Shown: positions 1-6,368 of the stretch, in pieces
Numbering within the stretch: position 1 is the stretch's first letter
Layout of the letters: the number at the start of each line of letters is the position of its first letter
Assembly: GCA_022792755.1 (NCBI GenBank)
Contig: JAAWBP010000006.1
Coordinates: 1-6,731, forward strand
DNA from: Oscillospiraceae bacterium
Lineage (GTDB): Bacteria; Bacillota; Clostridia; Oscillospirales; Ruminococcaceae
Length of the DNA stretch: 6,731 nucleotides
Reading direction: 5' to 3'
Position numbers and translations under genes: made by a program
The notes under the pieces: generated by a model
The model's input: the letters and a program-made list of their open reading frames with translations, nothing else
Databases searched by the model: none
Told to the model about the DNA's origin: nothing

Positions 1-1
1 C

Positions 2-1195
2 CGGGTCAAGCTCTCGGCGGCCTTCGTCTTTTCGAACCGGGTCAAGCTGACCGAGTACTACCACAACTCCAGCTGGCTGGAGCACGGCGGTTCGCCGGAG
101 CGGGCGGTCAAGCAGGCTTTTGTCTCCCAGATCGACGCCTATCTGAAGCAGGGCGGCAAGTACCTCAAGAACGAGAGCAAGATCAGCTTTGCCGATGTGG
201 AGGACTGCCTCGTCCTGGTCTCCTCCTCCTTCTCGACCCAGACCTCCTACGAAAACCAGACGAAAAAGTCGATCACCAATAAATTCATCTACGAGTGCAT
301 GACCGAGTTCCTCAAGCATCAGCTCGAGGTCTATTTTCTGGAAAATCCGGACGAGGCCAACCGGATCGCCGAACAGGTGCTGGTCAACAAGCGCAGCCGC
401 GAAAATGCCGAAAAAACTCGGCTCAACCTCAAAAAGAAGCTGGCGGGCGGGATCGACCTGCAAAACCGGGTTCAGAAGTTCGTCGACTGCCGGAGCAAGG
501 ATCTCAGCCGCCGGGAGCTTTACATCGTGGAGGGGGATTCCGCCCTCGGCTCCTGCAAGCAGGGGCGGGACGCTGAATTCCAGGCGATCATGCCGATCCG
601 CGGCAAGATCCTCAACTGCCTGAAGGCGGACTACGACAAAATCTTTAAAAACGATATCATCACCGACCTCCTCAAAGTCCTCGGCTGCGGGGTGGAGGTC
701 AAGACCAAAGCGAACAAGGAGCTCTCCTCCTTCGACTTAAACGGCCTGCGGTGGCACAAGGTCGTCATCTGCACCGACGCCGATGTCGACGGCTTCCAGA
801 TCCGCACCCTGGTGCTGACCATGCTCTACCGGCTGACCCCGACGCTGATCGAAGAGGGGTACGTCTACATCGCAGAATCCCCGCTCTTCGAGATCACCAG
901 CAAGGGGAAGACCTATTTTGCCTACACCGAAAAGGAGAAGACCGAAATCCTCGCCATGATCGGGAAGGACAAGTACGGCATCCAGCGTTCGAAAGGGTTG
1001 GGCGAAAACGAGGCGGATATGATGTGGCTGACCACCATGAACCCCGAAACCCGGCGGCTGATCAAGGTCACCCGGGACGAGGCGGAGGCCACGGCCAGGA
1101 TGTTCGACCTGCTGCTGGGGGACAATCTCCAAGGGCGGAAAGACTTTATCTCCGAGTTCGGTTCCCAATATGTAGAGCTGGCGGATATCAGTTGA
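2..1195 (+). CDS. parE: Type IIA DNA topoisomerase subunit B (ParE/GyrB-like), 5'-truncated by the window
   Basis: The open frame runs from the first complete codon of the window without a stop, so the true start and the GHKL ATPase domain lie upstream. The 397 visible residues begin in the transducer (S5 D2-like) domain, whose lysine corresponds to the QTK loop (SYENQTKKS, about residues 81-89 of the fragment). The TOPRIM domain follows, with the catalytic glutamate in VEGDSALG (Glu at bases 530-532) and the magnesium-binding DADVDG (bases 776-793). The C-terminal QRSKGLGEN and TMNPETRRL motifs close the family pattern. The B subunit hydrolyses ATP and, with the A subunit, cleaves and rejoins DNA. 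Several normally invariant positions differ: EGDSAGG is EGDSALG, DGSH is DGFQ, and QRYKGLGEM is QRSKGLGEN. This marks a divergent clade rather than classic GyrB. Operon position directly before an A subunit without a GyrA-box favours topoisomerase IV. The name parE rests on that inference; membership of the B-subunit family is certain. Confidence 0.93.
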   Translation, partial: RVKLSAAFVFSNRVKLTEYYHNSSWLEHGGSPERAVKQAFVSQIDAYLKQGGKYLKNESKISFADVEDCLVLVSSSFSTQTSYENQTKKSITNKFIYECMTEFLKHQLEVYFLENPDEANRIAEQVLVNKRSRENAEKTRLNLKKKLAGGIDLQNRVQKFVDCRSKDLSRRELYIVEGDSALGSCKQGRDAEFQAIMPIRGKILNCLKADYDKIFKNDIITDLLKVLGCGVEVKTKANKELSSFDLNGLRWHKVVICTDADVDGFQIRTLVLTMLYRLTPTLIEEGYVYIAESPLFEITSKGKTYFAYTEKEKTEILAMIGKDKYGIQRSKGLGENEADMMWLTTMNPETRRLIKVTRDEAEATARMFDLLLGDNLQGRKDFISEFGSQYVELADIS

Positions 1196-1238
1196 AAAGT
1201 ATGTTGAAACTGTTGAAATAATACATGGAGTTGAGAGA

Positions 1239-3482
1239 ATGGCCCCCAGAAAACCAAAAGAGCCAAAAAAAGAAGAGAAAAAAGGTGGCATCCAGGGATA
1301 TATCGCCGGCGCGGGGCTGGTGCAGGAACAGCGGATCACCAGCACCCTGGAACAGAACTACATGCCCTATGCGATGAGCGTCATCATGTCCCGCGCCCTG
1401 CCGGAAATCGACGGATTCAAGCCGTCCCATCGAAAATTGCTATACACAATGTATAAAATGGGATTGTTATCCGGGGCGCGGACCAAATCGGCCAATGTCG
1501 TCGGCACGACCATGCGGCTGAATCCACACGGCGACAGTGCGATTTACGAGACGCTGGTTCGGCTCTCCCGCGGGTACGAAGCATTGCTCCACCCCTATGT
1601 CGATTCAAAGGGGAACTTCGGCAAGGCCTATTCCCGCGATATGGCCTACGCGGCCTCCCGGTACACCGAGGTCAAGCTCGACCCCCTCTGCGGCGAGCTC
1701 TTCCGGGACATCGACCGGGATACGGTCGACTTTGTCCCGAACTACGACAACAGCACCACAGAGCCGGTTCTGCTCCCTACCACCTTCCCCAGCATCCTGG
1801 TCAATGCCAATGTGGGGATCGCGGTTTCGATGGCGAGCTCGATCTGTTCCTTTAATCTGGCTGAGGTCTGTGAAACGACAGCGGCCCTGATCAAGAATCC
1901 GGCGCACGATATCATGGAGACCCTCAGGGCCCCCGACTTTTCCGGCGGCGGGTTGATTTTATACAATCGGGACGAATTAGAAAAAATATACAAAACCGGC
2001 AGAGGCGGCGTCCGCGTCCGGTGCCGGTATCAATACGACAAGCCGAACAACTGCATCGAGATCACCGAAATCCCGCCCACCACCACGGTCGAGGCGGCGA
2101 TGGACAAGATCATCGACCTGATCAAGCAGGGGAAGATCCGCGAGATTTCCGACATGCGGGACGAGACCGACCGGGGCGGGCTCAAGCTGACGCTCGACCT
2201 CAAGCGGGGCGTCGACCCGGAAAAGCTGATGCAGAAACTCTACAAAATAACCCCGCTGGAGGACAGCTACTCCTGCAACTTCAACGTCCTGATCGGCGGC
2301 GCGCCCCGGGTGCTCGGCGTCCGGGAAATCCTGGAGGAGTGGACGGCCTTCCGGACGGAGTGCGTCCGTCGGCGTGTATACTTCGAGCTGGGGAAGAAGA
2401 AGGAGAAGCTCCATCTGCTCGAAGGGCTCGAAAAAATCCTGCTCGACATCGACCGGGCGATCAAGATCGTCCGGGAGACCGAGGAGGAGACCGAGGTCGT
2501 CCCCAACCTGATGATCGGCTTTGGGATCGACGAAGTCCAGGCGGAGTATGTGGCCGAAATCCGGCTGCGCCATCTCAACCGGGAGTATATCCTCAAGCGC
2601 ACCCAGGAGATCGAGCAGCTCACCGGGGAGATCGCCGAGATGGAGGGGATCCTTGGCGACCCGAAAAAAGTCCGCGCCATCATCATTTCGGAGCTCAAAG
2701 AGGTGGCGAAGAAGTACGGGCAGCCCCGCAGGAGCCTGATCGTTTACGCCGAGGAGACAGAGGCGGAAACCTACGAGGAGGAGATCCCGGATTATCCGGT
2801 CAACCTCTTCCTCACCGAAGAAGGGTACTTCAAAAAGATCACTCCCCAGTCGCTGCGGATGAGCTCGGAACAGAAGCTCAAGGAGGGCGACCGGGTGACG
2901 ATGCAGCTGGAGGCGGCCAACGGCGCCGAGCTGCTCTTCTTCTCCGACCGGGGGCAGGTTTACAAAACCTTTGCCTATGAGTTCGACGACACCAAGGCGA
3001 GCGTCCTCGGGGAATACATCCCGGCGAAGCTCGGCTTTGACGAAGGCGAGCGGGTGGCGGGGCTGATCGTCACCGCCGACTATTCCGGGTTCGTCCTCTT
3101 CTTCTTTGAAAACGGCAAGGCAGCTAAGGTGCCGCTCACCGCTTACCAGACCAAGACCAAGCGGAAGAAGCTGGCGAACGCCTATTCGACGGCTTCGCCG
3201 CTGACGGCGCTTTACCAGGCGAGGGACGGCGACGAGTTCATGCTGGTCTCCTCCAACACCCGGCGGCTCCTCTTCAACAGCGCCATGATCGCCCCGAAAG
3301 CGACCCGGGATTCCCAGGGGGTGGCGGTGATGGCCCAGAAGAAAAACTGCCGGCTCGAAAAAGTCCTGCCCTATCGGGAAGGGGAGCTCGCGAATCCCCA
3401 CCGGTACCGCACCAAGACCCTGCCCGCCGCCGGCGCTCTCCCCCGCGAGGAGGATTTGGGCGAGCAGATGTCCTTGGTCTGA
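1239..3482 (+). CDS. parC: Type IIA DNA topoisomerase subunit A (ParC/GyrA-like)
   Basis: This complete 747-residue protein is the DNA breakage-reunion subunit. The ATG is preceded by GGAG at 1227-1230 with 8 bases of spacing, 43 bases after the B-subunit stop, so the pair is probably co-transcribed. Residues 1-25 are a Lys/Pro/Glu-rich, probably disordered tail. The winged-helix domain follows with Arg52, NPHGDSAIYET (95-105) and the catalytic Arg141-Tyr142 in SRYTEV. The intercalating isoleucine lies in GIAV (Ile194). The tower contains DMRDETDRGG (305-314). The coiled-coil gate region contains EGLEKILLDIDRAI (395-408) and QAEYVAEIRLRHL (434-446). From about residue 520 there are four or five weak beta-pinwheel blades (VNLFLTEEGY, ELLFFSDRGQ, FVLFFFENGK, EFMLVSSNTR). 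No QRRGGKG GyrA-box is visible, which argues against wrapping and negative supercoiling. Ser100 and Glu104 match the quinolone-contact positions (GyrA Ser83/Asp87). Length is near ParC and shorter than typical GyrA. Confidence 0.93.
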   Translation: MAPRKPKEPKKEEKKGGIQGYIAGAGLVQEQRITSTLEQNYMPYAMSVIMSRALPEIDGFKPSHRKLLYTMYKMGLLSGARTKSANVVGTTMRLNPHGDSAIYETLVRLSRGYEALLHPYVDSKGNFGKAYSRDMAYAASRYTEVKLDPLCGELFRDIDRDTVDFVPNYDNSTTEPVLLPTTFPSILVNANVGIAVSMASSICSFNLAEVCETTAALIKNPAHDIMETLRAPDFSGGGLILYNRDELEKIYKTGRGGVRVRCRYQYDKPNNCIEITEIPPTTTVEAAMDKIIDLIKQGKIREISDMRDETDRGGLKLTLDLKRGVDPEKLMQKLYKITPLEDSYSCNFNVLIGGAPRVLGVREILEEWTAFRTECVRRRVYFELGKKKEKLHLLEGLEKILLDIDRAIKIVRETEEETEVVPNLMIGFGIDEVQAEYVAEIRLRHLNREYILKRTQEIEQLTGEIAEMEGILGDPKKVRAIIISELKEVAKKYGQPRRSLIVYAEETEAETYEEEIPDYPVNLFLTEEGYFKKITPQSLRMSSEQKLKEGDRVTMQLEAANGAELLFFSDRGQVYKTFAYEFDDTKASVLGEYIPAKLGFDEGERVAGLIVTADYSGFVLFFFENGKAAKVPLTAYQTKTKRKKLANAYSTASPLTALYQARDGDEFMLVSSNTRRLLFNSAMIAPKATRDSQGVAVMAQKKNCRLEKVLPYREGELANPHRYRTKTLPAAGALPREEDLGEQMSLV

Positions 3483-3767
3483 GGATATCTTTGCCTGGAT
3501 GGCGCAATACGCGCCGCAGTGGCTCATCCGCGGGATGGGAGAACCAAGCAAAAGCGCGCGGGGCAAAAAAGAAAACGGCCGGTGATTACCGGCCGCCTGC
3601 ATTGCACTTTCTCCGCAAACGCCTTAGAAGAGGGCAACGCCTTATTATCATGCCGCGTTTTCCGAGGTTTATACAGGGTGAAATAAAAAAGAAGAGCCGC
3701 ACGCTTTAAACGCACCCCGTGTTTTGCCGCTGGGGTGGAAAGGACAGGTGCTTTTAGAAATTTGGGG
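3483..3767. other. Intergenic region between the topoisomerase operon and the secG promoter
   Basis: I see no convincing gene here on either strand; short frames on both strands run through the hairpins and lack ribosome-binding sites. Structures seen are a GGCGC/GCGCC hairpin with a 5-base loop at 3501-3515, a 7-bp hairpin with loop GCG at 3523-3539 (one G-T pair), the strong 8-bp hairpin at 3576-3595 (listed separately) and a CACCCC/GGGGTG pairing at 3713-3718 with 3732-3737. None is followed by a T-run on the plus strand, so termination of the topoisomerase transcript is not clearly marked. The two hairpins close to the parC stop may serve as a 3' end that protects the mRNA, which is inference. 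Confidence 0.6.
3565..3595 (-). terminator. Intrinsic terminator for leftward transcription
   Basis: CGGCCGGT (3576-3583) and ACCGGCCG (3588-3595) form a perfect 8-bp GC-rich stem with a 4-base loop. On the minus strand the stem is followed directly by TTTTCTTTTTT (complement of 3575-3565), which is the classic terminator layout. In the plus direction no T-run follows, so it would stop rightward transcription poorly. No minus-strand gene that would need it is evident to its right, which makes it an orphan. Confidence 0.72.
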
Positions 3768-3796
3768 TTGCATCCGGGCGGAAACTGTGGTAAACT
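3768..3796 (+). promoter_or_regulatory. Sigma-A-type promoter of secG
   Basis: TTGCAT (3768-3773) matches the -35 box at four positions. A 17-base spacer leads to TAAACT (3791-3796), a 4-of-6 match to the -10 box, preceded by TGG, which gives an extended -10. Transcription would start near 3803, about 30 bases before the secG ATG. The spacing and the extended -10 make this the best promoter in the window. Confidence 0.65.
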
Positions 3797-3832
3797 ATAT
3801 CATACTATCTAAATCTGAAGGAGTGTCCCTGT

Positions 3833-4081
3833 ATGAGCGTGTGGGAAATCATCGGCGGCTGTTTGATGCTGGTCGTTGGAATATTTATCATCGTTGTCGT
3901 CATGCTGCAGGAAAGCAAGCAGCCCGGGCTGTCCAGTTCGATTTCGGGCGGGATGGAGTATGACACCCGCGGCCGCGGAAAGACCAGCGAGGCGATTTTG
4001 GTGAAGCTCACTAAAATTTCGGCGATCGCCTTTTTTGTGATTACCTTGGCGGTCAACTTTGTATCGGTTTTCTTTAAGTGA
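3833..4081 (+). CDS. secG: SecG, preprotein translocase subunit
   Basis: SecG is the small non-essential subunit of the SecYEG channel in the cytoplasmic membrane; it stimulates SecA-driven export of unfolded proteins. The 82-residue protein has the family architecture. A first hydrophobic helix (about residues 5-25) is followed by the hallmark short glycine/serine-rich loop (ESKQPGLSSSISGG, 27-40), a charged segment with RGRGK (46-50), and a second helix (about 61-81) ending at the C-terminus. The start is set by AAGGAG at 3818-3823, 9 bases before the ATG. The gene has its own promoter 36 bases upstream and its own terminator 15 bases downstream, so it looks monocistronic. Length is typical of Firmicute SecG (about 75-85 residues). 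The neighbouring rnr supports the assignment, because secG-rnr is a common Firmicute gene pair. Confidence 0.93.
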   Translation: MSVWEIIGGCLMLVVGIFIIVVVMLQESKQPGLSSSISGGMEYDTRGRGKTSEAILVKLTKISAIAFFVITLAVNFVSVFFK

Positions 4082-4096
4082 GATATGGTGAAACGG

Positions 4097-4124
4097 TCCC
4101 TGCGTTTTACGCAGGGATTTTTTT
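4097..4124 (+). terminator. Intrinsic terminator of secG
   Basis: TCCCTGCGT (4097-4105) pairs perfectly with ACGCAGGGA (4109-4117) around a 3-base loop, followed by seven T residues (4118-4124). It lies 15 bases after the secG stop and should uncouple most rnr expression from the secG promoter. Confidence 0.92.
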
Positions 4125-4136
4125 GGGCATAATGAA

Positions 4137-4155
4137 GCAGGCTGAAACAGCCTGC
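4137..4155. other. Second perfect hairpin in the secG-rnr gap
   Basis: GCAGGCTG (4137-4144), loop AAA, and CAGCCTGC (4148-4155) form an 8-bp perfect stem. An A-run follows on the plus strand, so on the minus strand T residues precede rather than follow the stem; it is not a standard terminator in either direction. It sits 12 bases after the secG terminator and could be the 5' end structure of an rnr transcript started near CATAAT (4129-4134), a 5-of-6 match to a -10 box with no good -35. Its function is unknown. Confidence 0.5.
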
Positions 4156-4182
4156 AAAAACAGGGCTGTGTAAAATGGGAAG

Positions 4183-4226
4183 AAAGGAGCGGCGCCGGGT
4201 GGTGTGTTGTCTGAAGCCCGGCCCGC
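4183..4226 (+). promoter_or_regulatory. rnr leader: distant Shine-Dalgarno plus hairpin
   Basis: AAAGGAG (4183-4189) is the only strong Shine-Dalgarno upstream of rnr, but it is 37 bases from the ATG at 4227, too far for normal initiation. Between them GCCGGG (4194-4199) can pair with CCCGGC (4217-4222). Looping out this 29-base hairpin leaves 4+4 = 8 bases between the Shine-Dalgarno and the ATG, an ideal spacing. Alternatively, the Shine-Dalgarno serves a 15-codon leader frame starting with GTG at 4199 (9-base spacing) and ending with TAA at 4244-4246, overlapping the start of rnr. The two readings make different predictions and are discussed in the findings. Confidence 0.45.
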
Positions 4227-6347
4227 ATGACGTTTACGATGGATAATATGATTCAAAAGAGGATCCTCCAAGTTCTCTCCAAAAGCGGGGCGAAGGGGCT
4301 GAAGGCAAAGGAGCTGGCTGTGAGGGCCAAATGCAGGAAGGCGGATTCCAAGCGCTTTTCCGCCGTACTGGCACAGATGGTGAAGGACGCCGAGGTCGTA
4401 AAGCGGGGGGAGCGGTATCAATCCCCGCGGGCGCTGGGCTTTTATGGGGCGCGGATCACCCGGGTGCAGAAGACCTTCGGCTTCGCCGAGCGGAATTCCG
4501 ACCAGGCTGAGGTTTTCATCCCGGGGAAGTATTTGAAGGGTGCTCTCCCGGACGACGTCGTTTTGATCAAACCCCTCGGCCGTCCGCGCGGGGATTCGCC
4601 CGAGGGGCAGGTGCAGGCGATCGTCTCCTATGGCCCTGGCGAGTTCACAGGGGTGGTTATTTACCAGGACGGTAAGCTGCTCGTCAAGCCGGACAGCTTC
4701 ACCGGGTCGCCGGTCGAGCTGTCGAAGGGAGCGGAGGCCGCGCCGGGGGAGAAGGTGCTGGCGCGGGTCGTCAAACGCGGTTCCCGCCACAGCGAGCACA
4801 AGGCGCAGGTGCTGGCCTCCTTCGGAAGTGCGGAGAGTGCGGCGGCTTGTGCGGCGGCGGTTTTGGAGCTGGAGGGCGTCTCTCCCTCCTTCCCGGCCGA
4901 GGTGCAGGACGAGGCCCGTTTCCTGAAAAACCGCGGAATCCGGGAGAGCGATCTCCGGGGCCGTCTGGATCTGCGCGGGGAGGCGATTTTTACCATCGAC
5001 GGCGCGGATTCCAAAGACCTGGACGACGCGGTTTCCCTGAAGAAGGAGGGGGAGACCTACCGCCTTGGTGTCCACATCGCCGATGTTTCACGGTATGTCC
5101 GCCCGGGGTCCGCCCTCGACAAGGAGGCGTTTGAGCGGGGAACCAGCATCTACTACGCAAACCAGGTCGTCCCGATGCTCCCCAAAGAGCTTTCGAACGG
5201 GATCTGCTCCCTCAACCCCGGGGAAGACCGGTTGGCCTTTTCCGCCCTGATCACCCTGGACGGGAAGGCGCAGATCGTGGATTACACCTTTCAGAAAACG
5301 GTGATCCGTTCCCGGGTCAAAGGGGTTTACACCGAAATCAACGCGCTGCTGGAGGGGAACGCCCCAGCGGGGATCGAGGAGAAATACCGGGAGCTCACCC
5401 CACAGCTCGGCCTGATGAAGGAGCTTGCCGAGAAGCTGATCGAAAACCGCAGGCAGAGGGGCGCGCCCGAAATCGAGACCGCCGAGGGCAAAATCGTCGT
5501 GGATGAAGAAAACCGGGCCGTCAGCCTTGAGCCCCGCATCCGCGGCTTTTCCGAGCGGATGATCGAGGAGTTCATGCTGACTGCAAACGAGGCGGCCGCC
5601 GCCTACGCAAAGGGGAAAAACATCCCCTTTGTCTACCGGATCCACGAAAACCCGCCGGACGACAAGTTGGAAACCCTGTCCGAAGCGCTCCGCCTCCTCG
5701 GGCTGAACGCGAAGGGGATCCAGCACGGCCTGAGCCCCAAGCGGATGGCGGAGATTCTTGAGCAGGCGCGGGAAACGCCGGTTTACAGCATCGTAAACAG
5801 CCAGGTGCTGCGGGCGATGGCGAAGGCGAAATACAGCGACAATCCGGTCGGGCATTACGGGCTGGCGCTCGAAAACTACGCGCATTTCACCTCCCCGATC
5901 CGCCGGTATCCCGACTTGATGATCCACCGGATCCTCAGTGAGCTGGCGGCGTCCGGCGACCCTGCCGGCGTCACCAAGCGCTACCGGCGGGTCGCCCACG
6001 CGGCGGCCGACCAATCCACCCAGACTGAGCTCAGGGCCGTCCGGATCGAGCGGGGCTGCGAGGACTGCTACAAGGCGGAGTATATGAAGGGGCATATTGG
6101 TGAGAGCTTTGACGGCATCATCACCGGCGCCGTCCCGAACGGATTCTTTGTGGCGCTTCCCAGCACGGCGGAGGGGATGGTCTCTGTCCGGGATCTCCCC
6201 CAAGGGTTCTATGAATTCGACGGCTACTTTGAGCTCAAAGACAAGACGAGCGGCAATCGCTACCGTGTGGGGGACTCCGTCCGGGTCACCTGCATCGCGG
6301 CGAACGTCAACAAGGGCAGAATTGACTTCACGCTGACGGCAGAGTGA
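4227..6347 (+). CDS. rnr: RNase R, 3'-5' exoribonuclease
   Basis: RNase R degrades structured RNA processively from the 3' end in RNA turnover, rRNA quality control and trans-translation. The 706-residue protein has the full family order. A winged-helix N-terminus (about 8-65) is followed by two cold-shock OB domains (about 70-118 and 138-196; KTFGFAERN, VFIPGKYLKGALPDD), the RNB catalytic domain (about 245-575) and a C-terminal S1 domain (about 622-704). The metal-binding aspartates are all present with the right spacing in TIDGADSKDLDDAV: Asp258, 264, 266 and 267. HFTSPIRRYPDL (553-564) carries the conserved catalytic arginine region. There is no long lysine-rich tail after the S1 domain, unlike E. 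coli RNase R, so this is a compact form. The start is uncertain: ATG codons at 4227, 4239 and 4248 are all in frame, none has a close Shine-Dalgarno, and an in-frame TGA at 4212 bars anything earlier. smpB, often the next gene in Firmicutes, is not found downstream. Confidence 0.95.
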   Translation: MTFTMDNMIQKRILQVLSKSGAKGLKAKELAVRAKCRKADSKRFSAVLAQMVKDAEVVKRGERYQSPRALGFYGARITRVQKTFGFAERNSDQAEVFIPGKYLKGALPDDVVLIKPLGRPRGDSPEGQVQAIVSYGPGEFTGVVIYQDGKLLVKPDSFTGSPVELSKGAEAAPGEKVLARVVKRGSRHSEHKAQVLASFGSAESAAACAAAVLELEGVSPSFPAEVQDEARFLKNRGIRESDLRGRLDLRGEAIFTIDGADSKDLDDAVSLKKEGETYRLGVHIADVSRYVRPGSALDKEAFERGTSIYYANQVVPMLPKELSNGICSLNPGEDRLAFSALITLDGKAQIVDYTFQKTVIRSRVKGVYTEINALLEGNAPAGIEEKYRELTPQLGLMKELAEKLIENRRQRGAPEIETAEGKIVVDEENRAVSLEPRIRGFSERMIEEFMLTANEAAAAYAKGKNIPFVYRIHENPPDDKLETLSEALRLLGLNAKGIQHGLSPKRMAEILEQARETPVYSIVNSQVLRAMAKAKYSDNPVGHYGLALENYAHFTSPIRRYPDLMIHRILSELAASGDPAGVTKRYRRVAHAAADQSTQTELRAVRIERGCEDCYKAEYMKGHIGESFDGIITGAVPNGFFVALPSTAEGMVSVRDLPQGFYEFDGYFELKDKTSGNRYRVGDSVRVTCIAANVNKGRIDFTLTAE

Positions 6348-6367
6348 CTCTGCTCTCAATCGCGATT
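6339..6367. repeat. Stop-codon hairpin and 10-bp palindrome at the rnr 3' end
   Basis: GCAGAG (6339-6344) and CTCTGC (6348-6353) form a 6-bp stem whose 3-base loop is exactly the rnr TGA stop codon. Five bases later AATCGCGATT (6358-6367) is a perfect palindrome ending two bases before the candidate RNA at 6369. No T-run follows, so this is not a terminator. It could be a processing site between rnr mRNA and the downstream RNA, or a protein-binding site; both are inference. Confidence 0.5.
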
Positions 6368-6368
6368 C

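Noticed and set aside
1202..1218. Tandem TGTTGAAA direct repeat (9-base period) between the two topoisomerase genes
   Set aside because: Only two 8-base copies, with no promoter or operator spacing around them; probably chance in an AT-rich gap.
1977..3602. A 541-codon open frame on the minus strand, antisense to the A-subunit gene
   Set aside because: It overlaps a certain gene, its protein is biased in composition without recognisable domains, and long antisense frames are expected in GC-rich coding DNA. It also runs through the terminator hairpin at 3576-3595.
3524..3715. A 63-codon minus-strand frame in the parC-secG gap, and a 72-codon plus-strand frame at 3491-3709
   Set aside because: Both run straight through the 8-bp terminator hairpin, lack a Shine-Dalgarno and show no protein-like pattern.
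4107..5075. A 322-codon minus-strand open frame across the secG terminator and the start of rnr
   Set aside because: It is antisense to rnr and crosses an intrinsic terminator; no ribosome-binding site or domain is seen.
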